Below, piece after piece: positions 15,429 to 23,957 of a DNA stretch of 34,121 nt (position 1 is its first letter; every line of letters starts with the position of its first letter). This stretch comes from Sporisorium sorghi. Its lineage: Eukaryota; Basidiomycota; Ustilaginomycetes; Ustilaginales; Ustilaginaceae. The notes below the pieces were generated by a model. That model saw only the letters and a list, made by a program, of their open reading frames with translations, ran no database searches and had not been told where the DNA came from. The stretch is from assembly GCA_023212695.1 (NCBI GenBank), contig JALCCG010000232.1:1-34121 (forward strand), read 5' to 3'. The translations under genes and the position numbers were made by a program.

Positions 15429-16289
15429 TTATTTAAATGTTGAATTCGCCATGGCGGCTACAATATGCTTCTGCATGACCGTAAACACCAGCACGATCGG
15501 GATAATGGCCATGACGCTGGACGCCATAATAACATTGAAGAACATCGCTTCATTGCCGGCAATGGAATCCCGCAGCATGGCAATACCTACCGTAAGCACG
15601 CGCATATCGTTGTCGTTGGTCATGATGAGCGGCCAGAAATACGAGTTCCAGGACGAGATGAAGATTAAGACGCCCATGGTGACAATCGTTGGCAATGCCA
15701 TCCGAAACAACAGCTTATACAGAATCGAGAACCTTCCGGCTCCATCCACGCGCGCTGCTTCCAGCACGTCATTGTTGATGGATTTGAAGGCCTGCCTAAG
15801 CAGGAATATCGCGTAAGCAGAAGCTCCATGAGGCACGATGAGCGCCCAGAAGGTGTCCAGCCAATCCAGCTTGGACATCATGACGTACACCGGAACGAAA
15901 ATGACCTGCTCCGGCACGATCAGTGCAGCCAGAACCAGTAAGAACAGAGCGTCCCGTCCCCAGAATTGCCCCTTCGCAAAAGCATATGCCGCCATCAGCG
16001 CCACATTCAGCTGCAAAATAATCGTTCCTACCGCCATCAGCAGCGTATTACTGAAGAACCGCGCATAAGGGATCACCCGGAAGGCCTCGGCAAAGTTCTG
16101 CCAGGCAAAGGTTTCCGGCCAGAATGTAGGAACGGCCATCCGCATCTCAGACTGCGTCTTGAGCGCACTGATCAGCAACCAATACACCGGAAAGAACATG
16201 ACAAGCGTTACCATGACGGCTCCGATGATGCGAAGCGTCATCATGGTCTTGCGGTTCTTGGCTGACCCGGCCATATAATTATCCTTCAT
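15429..16289 (-). CDS. ugpE: sugar/glycerol-3-phosphate ABC transporter permease (UgpE-like)
   Basis: A 286-residue inner membrane permease of the MalG/UgpE class, with six hydrophobic segments. The cytoplasmic EAA loop reads NNDVLEAARVDGAGRFSILYKLLFRMALP. The start ATG follows GAAGG by six bases and overlaps the end of ugpA by 11 bases; an ATG five codons later also has a binding site. It forms the membrane channel with UgpA. No ATPase gene follows, so the ATP-binding partner must come from elsewhere. The glycerol-3-phosphate specificity is inferred from glpP and the phosphodiesterase in the same block; by sequence alone another sugar is possible. Confidence 0.88.
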   Translation of the reverse strand: MKDNYMAGSAKNRKTMMTLRIIGAVMVTLVMFFPVYWLLISALKTQSEMRMAVPTFWPETFAWQNFAEAFRVIPYARFFSNTLLMAVGTIILQLNVALMAAYAFAKGQFWGRDALFLLVLAALIVPEQVIFVPVYVMMSKLDWLDTFWALIVPHGASAYAIFLLRQAFKSINNDVLEAARVDGAGRFSILYKLLFRMALPTIVTMGVLIFISSWNSYFWPLIMTNDNDMRVLTVGIAMLRDSIAGNEAMFFNVIMASSVMAIIPIVLVFTVMQKHIVAAMANSTFK

Positions 16290-17235
16290 AGTGCACCTTC
16301 TTCCTGCTGACCACCCATTGAACCAATGTTAACAGCAGTATGATAACGAACAGAATCATGACAAGCGCAGAGGCTCTTCCTGTCTTGAATTCATCGAAAG
16401 CCATCGTATAGATCCAGTACACAATAGCGTTTGTGGCCTTGAGCGGACCGCCGTCTGTCATTACGTCAATTGACTGGAACACCTGCATGGAGGAAATAAA
16501 ACTGGTAATGACAAGAAACAGGGTCATCGGCGACAAGAGTGGCAGTGTAATATTGCGGAACTGCCGAAGCTTGCTGGCCCCATCAATCGAAGCCGCCTCA
16601 TAATACTCCGCCGGAATCCCCCGCATGCCTGCAATAAAGAGGATCATCGCGAAGCCCACGCCCTTCCATACCGAAACGGCAACCAATGCCGGTAATGCCG
16701 TGGAGGGATTGGTCAGCCATTGGACAGGGTCCATGCCAAACCAGGATACAACGGAATTCAGAAGCCCGTATTGTCCGTTGTATATCCAGGTGAATACCAT
16801 GGCTGCAACCACCATCGACACGTAATATGGCATGAAGATGACACCGCGCATGAAGCCGAACAGACGTGACGAGGACACATTGAGGAGCAGCGCCAGCAGC
16901 AGCCCGATCACAAGCGTGAATACAACGTCCATCAAGGTGTACAGGAACGTGACCTTCAGGGACTGATAGAAATCCGCGCTGCCCAGAAGACGCGTATAGT
17001 TATCAACGCCTACGAACTTTTTCACGGGACGAGTCATATTCCAATTCGTGAAGCTGATGTAGACGGAATAGCCCAGCGGATAATACAGGAACACGCCCAT
17101 GAACAGCAGCGCCGGGACCGCGAATGAAAAGTCCTTCCACTTCTCCATTAACGTATGAGACATCCGTTTAGAGACCGAAGCGGTCGCCCGATTGGACGCC
17201 GCCTTAGTCACTTGTTTATTGGTCTCCATAGGCAT
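16279..17235 (-). CDS. ugpA: sugar/glycerol-3-phosphate ABC transporter permease (UgpA-like)
   Basis: A 318-residue permease of the MalF/UgpA class. It has a long charged N-terminus, six hydrophobic segments and the EAA loop AEYYEAASIDGASKLRQFRNITLPLL. The start codon is ambiguous: GTG at 17238 and ATG at 17235 both overlap the ugpB stop, the latter as TGATG. ATG at 17235 is preferred because one-base stop-start overlap is a common coupling. It pairs with UgpE (11-base overlap). Substrate is inferred from operon context as for ugpE. Confidence 0.88.
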   Translation of the reverse strand: MPMETNKQVTKAASNRATASVSKRMSHTLMEKWKDFSFAVPALLFMGVFLYYPLGYSVYISFTNWNMTRPVKKFVGVDNYTRLLGSADFYQSLKVTFLYTLMDVVFTLVIGLLLALLLNVSSSRLFGFMRGVIFMPYYVSMVVAAMVFTWIYNGQYGLLNSVVSWFGMDPVQWLTNPSTALPALVAVSVWKGVGFAMILFIAGMRGIPAEYYEAASIDGASKLRQFRNITLPLLSPMTLFLVITSFISSMQVFQSIDVMTDGGPLKATNAIVYWIYTMAFDEFKTGRASALVMILFVIILLLTLVQWVVSRKKVHYEG

Positions 17236-18572
17236 CACTCATAGTCAGCCAGAATATCGTTGATCTTCTTGGCCGCATCCTGCATAAGTGGTGTCGGATC
17301 TTTTTTGTTCAGCACCATTTCACCTACAACTTCTTTGTACACTTCACTGAATTCAGGATAAGCCGGGTGCTGCATACGCGGTGTCACTTCATCAAAATGC
17401 TCGTAAACCGATCGGTATTGCGGCCATCTTTCGAAATATTGATCGCCTTCCTCCGACTCGATCGCGGATTTTCTTGTAGGCAGGTATCCAACGGATTCGG
17501 CCCATTTAATGTTCTGCTCAGCTGAAGTCATGAACTCGATGAATTTCCATGCTGCTTCTTTCTCCAGATCCTTGGCACCTTCCATCATGACGATACCTGC
17601 GCCGCCAATGTTGGAGGTACGGACTTTATCGCCAGGAATGAAGGATACGCCGACTTCGAAGTCTGCATTCTCGCGGTACATCTTCAACATCGCGGAAGTG
17701 TGCTGTACCATGGCGATTTCACCGTTCAGGAACATTTGCCGCATATTGTCGGAAGCTCCTTTACCGAAGCCCATATGCATACTGCCGTCATTTTGCCATT
17801 TGTAGAAATTCTGAAGGTAGCGGAGGGAATCCTCGTTCTCGACAGCGGAAGCACTCAGGTCCTCCGTCAGGATTTGTCCGCCGCCGTTAATGTTCCAAGG
17901 GTCATAGTACCACGTATCCCAGCCTGGAACCGAAAAGGCATAGCGAGTCGTTTTGTCGCCTTCCTTTTTCGTTACTTTTGCATTGAAATCCTCAATCTCA
18001 TCCCATTTCGCAGGAGGCTCTACGCCCAGCTCGTCCAGCATGGTTTTGTTGTAGACGAACACGCTGGTGCTGACAATCAGCGGGAATCCGAATTGCTTGC
18101 CGTTGTAGGCATAGGCGTTCAGCATCCCTTGAGCAAAATCGTCCATCTTCACTTCATCGCGCTTGATCCATGGACCCAGGTCGGCAAATACACCGCTGTC
18201 CGCAAAGTTCGCGAGGGACGATACCTCCACATTGGTCACGGCCGGTACATTATTCGCAGCTACGGCAGCCGACAGTTTCTTGTGAAGGTCAGGATAACCG
18301 CCTTGGAACACCGGTTCTACCGTAATATGAGGATACTTCTTCTGAAACTCTGCAATCATGTAATTCAAGCCTTCAAGCTGGGCATCCGCGTGGGCATGCC
18401 AGTATTGGATTTTGACAGGTGTTGTATCGTTCTTCATATCCATTGAAGCGGCTTCCACATCATCCAGCGAAACCTCGCCTCCAGCACTTTCACTTCCACC
18501 GCTGCCTCCGCATGCCGTGGTGATGACCATAAATATGGTCAGTAACGTCAACAACCATGATTTCTTTTTCAT
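17235..18572 (-). CDS. ugpB: extracellular solute-binding lipoprotein (UgpB-like)
   Basis: A 445-residue family 1 solute-binding protein. It has a lipoprotein signal with lipobox ITTAC (Cys21) and a Gly/Ser-rich tether. The mature part has the family pattern VKIQYWHAHADAQLEGLNYMIAEFQKKYP and, later, AAWKFIEFMTSAEQNIKWAESVGYLPTR. WHAH near the N-terminus is like glycerol-3-phosphate-binding UgpB (WHSM-type). It captures the substrate outside and hands it to UgpA/UgpE. The binding site AAAGGGG is about 13 bases from the ATG, rather long. A 299-base non-coding stretch with predicted structure separates it from glpP. Specificity is inferred. Confidence 0.88.
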   Translation of the reverse strand: MKKKSWLLTLLTIFMVITTACGGSGGSESAGGEVSLDDVEAASMDMKNDTTPVKIQYWHAHADAQLEGLNYMIAEFQKKYPHITVEPVFQGGYPDLHKKLSAAVAANNVPAVTNVEVSSLANFADSGVFADLGPWIKRDEVKMDDFAQGMLNAYAYNGKQFGFPLIVSTSVFVYNKTMLDELGVEPPAKWDEIEDFNAKVTKKEGDKTTRYAFSVPGWDTWYYDPWNINGGGQILTEDLSASAVENEDSLRYLQNFYKWQNDGSMHMGFGKGASDNMRQMFLNGEIAMVQHTSAMLKMYRENADFEVGVSFIPGDKVRTSNIGGAGIVMMEGAKDLEKEAAWKFIEFMTSAEQNIKWAESVGYLPTRKSAIESEEGDQYFERWPQYRSVYEHFDEVTPRMQHPAYPEFSEVYKEVVGEMVLNKKDPTPLMQDAAKKINDILADYE

Positions 18573-18871
18573 TGATGATCTCTAGCCCCTTTCGAATCAA
18601 CTTCTTCTGAATAATGGCTTGTCTATCCACACTTCATCCATCCCAATGCCAGCCCTGGCGGCACATGGACCCTCAGGAATGAGGAAAGCTCCTCATCCAA
18701 TCAACCCTTCTACCCCTTAAAAAGCGCACAAAAATAGAGACGTCAAAAGAGCGCAACCTAAGAGCCACCACCTCCTATAAAAGCTAAAGTAGCTGCTACT
18801 CGGGTTATCTCATCGTCTCCACCCCTAGCAAATATGTAATTGTAGTAAATCCATTAATCCTACAGGACGCT
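18573..18871 (-). ncRNA. structured leader between glpP and ugpB (candidate regulatory RNA)
   Basis: No gene fits here. Read on the minus strand, GAGACG (18814-18819) pairs with CGTCTC (18737-18742), which is followed by TATTTTTG. Inside, AACC pairs with GGTT and GAG with CTC, and AGTAGCAGCTACT can form its own hairpin. Further on, ATGAGGA-GCTT-TCCTCAT (18679-18696) competes with CCTCA-TTCC-TGAGG (18671-18684) for the same bases. I recognise no known riboswitch; T-box and SAM, purine and M-box patterns do not fit. GlpP, the antiterminator encoded just upstream, is a reasonable candidate ligand-sensor for this leader. Confidence 0.4.
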
Positions 18872-19426
18872 TTATTTCCAAAAGCGCGCATCACCCGTAG
18901 ATACGAGATCTGCACCGTTAGCCAGTGCCTCATCGATTTCTTCTTCGCTTCGTAAAAATCCTCCCACAATTAGCGGACAGTGAATTTCCTTCTTCAGGTC
19001 GCGGATCACGCGGGGCATAAGTCCCGGCATCAGCTCCACCTCGTCCGGACGCGCTTGTCCGATCATCTTCACGGCGGTTCTTAAAGCTGTCGTATCAATG
19101 GCAAACACACGCTGTATCGAGCTGATGCCTGCTTGCCGCGCTGCTGCTACCGTATTGGTTTTCGTGGTAATGATCCCATCGATCCGATACGAATCCGCCA
19201 AATACTGCACAGCCGAATTGTCACGACCAATCCCGCTTACCATTTCCAAATGAACAAACACTTTTTTGCCTGAGGAGTGCAGCCGACTTACGATATCCCT
19301 TAGTTTCATAATGTCACCTGTCATCAGGTTCACCCGTTCCACCGCGCTGCTCACAGCCGCATCGATCTGTTCAAGCTTGGTAATCGAAGCGATCACGGGA
19401 AGACGGCTTCTCTTCTGATCTGTCAT
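18872..19426 (-). CDS. glpP: glycerol-3-phosphate-responsive antiterminator GlpP
   Basis: A 184-residue TIM-barrel-like RNA regulator. In Bacillus subtilis GlpP binds glycerol-3-phosphate and prevents early termination in glp leaders. Conserved stretches are seen: KRSRLPVIASITKLEQ, KKVFVHLEMVSGIGRDNSAV, DGIITTKTN, VFAIDTTAL, VELMPGLMPRVI and PLIVGGFLRSEEEI. The ATG at 19426 follows AGGGGG by ten bases; the frame runs nine codons further but without a site. It heads the block with the Ugp-like transporter, not the usual glpFK/glpD genes. Three PhoP-type repeats lie upstream at 19485-19512. The family is firm; control of ugpB through the leader at 18573-18871 is inferred. Confidence 0.92.
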   Translation of the reverse strand: MTDQKRSRLPVIASITKLEQIDAAVSSAVERVNLMTGDIMKLRDIVSRLHSSGKKVFVHLEMVSGIGRDNSAVQYLADSYRIDGIITTKTNTVAAARQAGISSIQRVFAIDTTALRTAVKMIGQARPDEVELMPGLMPRVIRDLKKEIHCPLIVGGFLRSEEEIDEALANGADLVSTGDARFWK

Positions 19427-19484
19427 AAGTGCGTGTCCCCCTTTACCGAACACTCACTATGATAAAGCGATAGGATCATGTGAG

Positions 19485-19512
19485 TATTAACGATGTGTAA
19501 AATATGTGTTAA
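19485..19512 (-). promoter_or_regulatory. candidate PhoP box upstream of glpP
   Basis: Read on the minus strand, TTAACA (19507-19512), TTTACA (19496-19501) and TTAATA (19485-19490) are spaced exactly 11 bp. This fits the Bacillus PhoP consensus TT(A/C/T)ACA repeated with five-base gaps. A possible -10 hexamer TATCAT lies about 20 bases downstream. The position, 60-90 bases before glpP, suits activation under phosphate starvation. Confidence 0.6.
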
Positions 19513-19878
19513 CGACGCTCCCTGCACACATTCCACACGTCATGAATGCGCTTTCCATTTAGCTGATAACAGATTTTACTATATGCCTGGTTTGGTAGGT
19601 TCCCTCCTAGACTTAGGATCATTTTCGGTTCAGCGAACACGGGGAGAACGCTTTCAGAATAGCTCGATCAGCTATTTAGTATCTATCATAGTGGAATGAT
19701 TTAGCTAGAGTCTATAGCGAATATTGTATTAATTTGTCGAATTTAAAAGAATGTGAGTTGAATGTAATAAATATCATGGCGCTGTGTAAAAAGAACGTCA
19801 GCTCCGTTTGCAATCGTCCCTGGTTATGGGGCATATAGAAGGGCAGATCGTGCCACGGAGATCGCACAGGATGGAAAC
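19513..19878. other. non-coding region between glpP promoter and GH87 gene terminator
   Basis: AT-rich and without a credible gene on either strand. The only structure I see is an inverted repeat, AATAGCT-CGATC-AGCTATT, at 19658-19676. No terminator or known RNA motif is evident in the rest. Confidence 0.5.
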
Positions 19879-19905
19879 AGGCCGCCCGAGGGTATCGGAC
19901 GACCT
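19879..19905 (-). terminator. probable terminator of the GH87 gene
   Basis: An 11-bp stem with G-U pairs (AGGTCGTCCGA with TCGGGCGGCCT on the minus strand) and a five-base loop. It is followed by GTTTCC, a weak U tract. A second hairpin, GCGCCTG-AAA-CAGGCGC, lies at 19924-19940 just upstream. Confidence 0.55.
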
Positions 19906-19988
19906 GCCAATCCATGCTTCCATGCGCCTGTTTCAGGCGCTTAACCGTTTGGTCTGCAAAATGCGCTGACTGCTCTACACCTTGGGGA

Positions 19989-22900
19989 TTACGGATTTAC
20001 CTGAATCGTAAACGTCGAGGTGTTATTCTTGATCGGCGTTACGGTATCGGTGATCTTCAGGTTATTAAAGATCACACTGCCCACGGCCGGACCTTGGTTC
20101 GGCTCCGGCATTTCGTTAGCCCAGATTCCTACGCCGGATTTCGCGTCAAATGCGTCGCCACTCTTTTTCGCACCGGAGATCGTAATGTTCGTAAAGATCG
20201 TATCCTTGACCGGATTCTGCGGCTGCCCGCCAACATAATTGGTCTGGAACATGATGCCGTGGTAAGTCGGGTCGATAATATCCACGTCCGTTACGCGAAT
20301 GCCCTGGAACACCTTCGAGGCTGAGAACAGCCACATTGCCGGGAAGGTCTGCTGGCCCCAGAAATGGCCGCCCGCACGGACAATCGAGATATTCTCGAAT
20401 TGGGTCGGCGGCGATGCGCCGAAGCCGTTCATCGGGTATCCGAAATCCAGCGAGCTGATCGTGACGCCGGAATAACAGAGCGTATCCGCAATGTAGATAT
20501 TACGAAACGTATTGCCGTATCCTCCATATACCGCAAGGCCCGCCGCACGCCAGGTCAGCAGCGAAGTCAGATTCTCGTAGACGTTATCCTTCTCGTCTGC
20601 CCCTCCCGCATCAATCGCGGAGAACAGAGCAAAGCTGTCATCCCCTGTTGCCCGTGCTTCAATGTTGCTCACGAGATTGTTCGTGCTGCCGTTGGTCATG
20701 TTGATCCCATCAGCAAACACGTTGCGGATCCGGGAGTTGGTAATTTTCATGTAATCCGTATTGGCGCCCCAATACATGCACACTTGGTGCTCCACCCAGA
20801 TGTTATCGATCGTAATGTTCGCAACGTTCGAGAAATCGAACACTTTACCCGGTCCGTCGATCCGGGAGGTGTAATTGCCAAAGTATGCAAAGTTCGCGAA
20901 GATGGAGCCGTTCGCCGTTGCATTGATGGAGAATCCAATATCGGTATTGTTCTGTGACGATGGGCCGGTAAAGCGGGTAAACCATGGGCCCGCGCCGACG
21001 ATTTTCACCGGTTTGCCATAAATCTGGAACTTATTCGATGTCTGATAGGTTCCGGCCGGGAGATAGACGCCGACCAGATTGCCCGTTGTATCCATGCGGA
21101 ATTTATCCAAAGCGTTCTGCACATCCTGATGCGTAAAACCTGCCGGAACGACATATTTAGCAGGGTCCGGATTCGCAATTAATGTCACCTGCTCCAGGTT
21201 GATAAAATCAATGGCGTACTGGCTTGTGTTGGCTGCATCCTTCTGCAGGCGGATTTTGCTTCCCTTCGGGATGGTGGTATCAAACATGATGTTGGCCTCG
21301 TCATATATGTGACGCGGTGCTCCTGCAGATGGGCTGTTGCTTGGATTGGCCTCATCGCCATAGAGCCATGCATATTTGGAAGTGAGATTGATTGTCTTGG
21401 TAAAGACACCATCCACATAGACGTTCAGCGTAGCATCGATCCCTCCACCGCCAGGCGCATCCGGAATCGAGAAGCGCGTAACCAGACTATTCGTGCTGGC
21501 TTTCGTCGTGAACTCTACGAAGCTGCCTGTTGAATGGAGTGTGACCGCCTTCCGGCCGGATGCTTCACCGGCAATATCCCCGATGTTGCGGTTCGGCCCG
21601 ACCACAGCCGCTCCGCCGCCAACGACGGCATCCTCGGCCTCATACATGTCATAAGGCATATTCGCCCCCCGTCCGATAAAGAGCGAGCTTGTTGCGATGT
21701 TGTTAGCTTGCTTCACCGGCAGCTCATTGGCATCCACGGCCACCTCGGTCTTCACGTTGTACTTGCCGTTGGCCGCCGTCCAACTGCCTACGTTCACCGG
21801 CTGAGCCGAAGCCCCGCTGGCGATGACGCCATTCACCGTGCCTGTAAAGGTCTGAATGACGTTGTTTGTATTCGCATCGCTCAGGGTCACCTTAATGCCG
21901 TGAGCACCTCCAGCGGACGCGGCCGTACCCTGGTTCTTCACCGTAACGGTGAAATTCACACTGTTTCCGGCAGCCGGATTGCCCGGTGACCAACTGGTCG
22001 CTGCCACCAGGTCGGAGCTTTGAACAGGGCTGATGACCATGGATGTCGGATGCGTGTAGCTGTTATTGGCTTCGTTCTGCTCCATGACGGCATTGTTCTC
22101 ATCCACCTTGGCCGTGAGTTGATATGTTCCCGCCTCCTTGGCACCGAGATTCAAGGTCACGTTAGCCGAAGCACCGGCTGCGAGTCCCGCCACATTCGAA
22201 GTACCGAGCTTGGTATTGCCATGGTAGAAATTGACGGTTGTTGCCCCGGAAGAGAGGGTCCCGATGTTCTTCACTACAGCCGTTAATACAATGCTGTCGG
22301 TTTCCACCGGGTTCACCGGTGTCCAGGACATTCCCGTAATGGTCAAGTCCGGATTGGAAGCAGGCGTGCCGATAACTTGAAACTCGGCAATCTGTCCTCC
22401 CGATGAACCCGTATTGGCCGTGATCCTCAACTGCACGGCATTCACTTTGGCAGTAACCGGAATGGTCACCGTATTGCCCGTGGCCGGGTTAAAGGTATAC
22501 TGCGCAGCGGATACCAGATTTGTGAAGGCGTTACTGTTCTGATCATGGCCCAGCACCTGAATTGTCTGCGTACGCGTTCCCCACTGGCTATCCGGATTCA
22601 GCTTCAGCACAACCGACGAAATGTCCGCGTTGGAGCCTAAATCGACGGTCAGCGTATGCGGATAACGGTTGGCACCGCCTTCCCAATACGTGCTCAAGCT
22701 GCCATCATTGGCATTGGAAGCGGCATAAATGTATTCGTTCGAGGAAGCCGTGATCGGCTTGTTCAGCGCCAGATTGGTTCCGGTGCCTCCGCCGCCGCTG
22801 CCCGTGCGGGTCACCATGTTGCTGGCGGCAGATACATTACCGGCAGCGTCTTTGGCCTTCACATAGTAACTGACCGTGGCGGCAGCAGGCTGATTATCCG

Positions 22901-23858
22901 TATACGTCAGCACATTGCCGGCTACGCTTGCCCGCACTGCCTGATTGGCGTATATATCGTACCCCGTTACGCCGACATTGTCCGCTGATGCCGACCAGGT
23001 CAGCTTAATCTGGCCTGAAGCTGGCTCAGTATAAGCGAGGTTGCCCGGGGCAGTCGGTGCCTCTGTATCCCCGGCCGGTGCCTGGCCGTACACTTCGAAC
23101 TCGGAAATCTGACCGGCTGGCCATGCGGTATTGGCGGTGAAGAGCAGCCGTACATATCGCGCCGATTGCGCGGTCAGATTGATCGTAACCTTATTGCCGT
23201 CTGCCGGATTAAATGTATAGGCAGCGGAAGAAGACAGGTTGTTGAACGCTGAGCCGTTGCTGCTGCCTTGTACGGTCAACGTCTGAGATCTCGTCTCCCA
23301 CCCGTTCGCAGGCAGCTTCAATATCACTTTGTTGACACTGTAGGAGCTGCCCAGATCCACCTGAAGCCACTGAGGAAAGGCGTTGTTGCTGCTCTCCCAG
23401 TAGGTAGCCTGGTTAGAATCATTGGCATTCCCGGCAGCATAGGTCTGGTTATAGGAGCTGGCCGTCATATTCTTGCCAGCCGCCAGATTGCCTGGCTCCG
23501 CTGCGATTACGGCATCCTCGGCTGCTGGCGCTTTGGCGTCTTCGCCGGATGCAGGTGCTTTACCTCCTTCGGACCCGCCGCCCGGGGTGCCTTCATCGCC
23601 TGAGCCATCTCCTGGCACCTCCTCATGACCGGAGCCGGGCCGGCCTCCGCCCGGTTGATCCATAGCGGGTTCCCCCGCCGCCGGATCGCCATCCCATTGC
23701 TGCCCATCTCCAATCTGAACGGCTGGATGCGAATCGGTATGGGATCCCTCAGCAAAGCCCGGGTCAGGCACCATGATCAGCTGTGTCCATATCAGCATCA
23801 ATACGAGTAAACTCATGACAGCAGGTTTGATTCTATTCATCAACCTTCTGGATTTCAT
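19989..23858 (-). CDS. secreted multidomain GH87 alpha-1,3-glucanase / mycodextranase
   Basis: A 1289-residue exported enzyme. The ATG at 23858 follows AGGAGG by seven bases. Order of parts: signal peptide to about residue 36; Gly/Pro/Glu-rich linker to 115; F5/8 type C (discoidin) domain 121-260; fibronectin III 268-352; second discoidin domain 361-500; two CARDB-type beta domains about 501-610 and 615-730; GH87 region 736-1289. That last region opens with a CBM35-like sandwich (YEAEDAVVGG) and continues as a right-handed beta helix. Asp1050 in FADGINMTNG and Asp1073/Asp1074 in TGDDSFALFS keep the 23- and 24-residue spacing of the three catalytic acids I recall for Agl-KA. The enzyme probably cuts alpha-1,3-glucan of fungal walls or dental-type glucans. 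It seems to be a single gene. Endo mode and product size are not visible. Confidence 0.88.
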   Translation of the reverse strand: MKSRRLMNRIKPAVMSLLVLMLIWTQLIMVPDPGFAEGSHTDSHPAVQIGDGQQWDGDPAAGEPAMDQPGGGRPGSGHEEVPGDGSGDEGTPGGGSEGGKAPASGEDAKAPAAEDAVIAAEPGNLAAGKNMTASSYNQTYAAGNANDSNQATYWESSNNAFPQWLQVDLGSSYSVNKVILKLPANGWETRSQTLTVQGSSNGSAFNNLSSSAAYTFNPADGNKVTINLTAQSARYVRLLFTANTAWPAGQISEFEVYGQAPAGDTEAPTAPGNLAYTEPASGQIKLTWSASADNVGVTGYDIYANQAVRASVAGNVLTYTDNQPAAATVSYYVKAKDAAGNVSAASNMVTRTGSGGGGTGTNLALNKPITASSNEYIYAASNANDGSLSTYWEGGANRYPHTLTVDLGSNADISSVVLKLNPDSQWGTRTQTIQVLGHDQNSNAFTNLVSAAQYTFNPATGNTVTIPVTAKVNAVQLRITANTGSSGGQIAEFQVIGTPASNPDLTITGMSWTPVNPVETDSIVLTAVVKNIGTLSSGATTVNFYHGNTKLGTSNVAGLAAGASANVTLNLGAKEAGTYQLTAKVDENNAVMEQNEANNSYTHPTSMVISPVQSSDLVAATSWSPGNPAAGNSVNFTVTVKNQGTAASAGGAHGIKVTLSDANTNNVIQTFTGTVNGVIASGASAQPVNVGSWTAANGKYNVKTEVAVDANELPVKQANNIATSSLFIGRGANMPYDMYEAEDAVVGGGAAVVGPNRNIGDIAGEASGRKAVTLHSTGSFVEFTTKASTNSLVTRFSIPDAPGGGGIDATLNVYVDGVFTKTINLTSKYAWLYGDEANPSNSPSAGAPRHIYDEANIMFDTTIPKGSKIRLQKDAANTSQYAIDFINLEQVTLIANPDPAKYVVPAGFTHQDVQNALDKFRMDTTGNLVGVYLPAGTYQTSNKFQIYGKPVKIVGAGPWFTRFTGPSSQNNTDIGFSINATANGSIFANFAYFGNYTSRIDGPGKVFDFSNVANITIDNIWVEHQVCMYWGANTDYMKITNSRIRNVFADGINMTNGSTNNLVSNIEARATGDDSFALFSAIDAGGADEKDNVYENLTSLLTWRAAGLAVYGGYGNTFRNIYIADTLCYSGVTISSLDFGYPMNGFGASPPTQFENISIVRAGGHFWGQQTFPAMWLFSASKVFQGIRVTDVDIIDPTYHGIMFQTNYVGGQPQNPVKDTIFTNITISGAKKSGDAFDAKSGVGIWANEMPEPNQGPAVGSVIFNNLKITDTVTPIKNNTSTFTIQVNP

Positions 23859-23943
23859 GATCCAACCTCCTGATATCAAATGTTTTCCTTGTGTACGTTG
23901 CATACGTTAGTCTCGTCTTCCCGGCCGCATGCCGGAAGAAATA

Positions 23944-23957
23944 AGTATGCGCTTACA
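23944..23957 (-). promoter_or_regulatory. possible cre (CcpA) site upstream of the GH87 gene
   Basis: Minus-strand TGTAAGCGCATACT matches 12 of 14 positions of the cre consensus TGWAANCGNTNWCA. It lies 86 bases before the start codon. It would allow carbon catabolite repression, as expected for a polysaccharide-degrading enzyme. Matches of this quality also occur by chance. Confidence 0.4.

Noticed and set aside
18721..18754. Terminator formed by the GCGC / GCGC arms after glpP
   Set aside because: Only four good pairs and a long unpaired loop, although five T follow on the minus strand; too weak to list separately.
18731..18819. T-box or known riboswitch before ugpB
   Set aside because: No T-box sequence (GGTGGNACCGCG) and no match to the SAM, purine, lysine, M-box or cobalamin patterns I know; kept only as an unnamed structured region.
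18780..18860. PhoP-like repeats before ugpB (TTTACT, TTACAT near 18835-18853)
   Set aside because: The units are 10 bp apart and imperfect, unlike the exact 11-bp phasing upstream of glpP.
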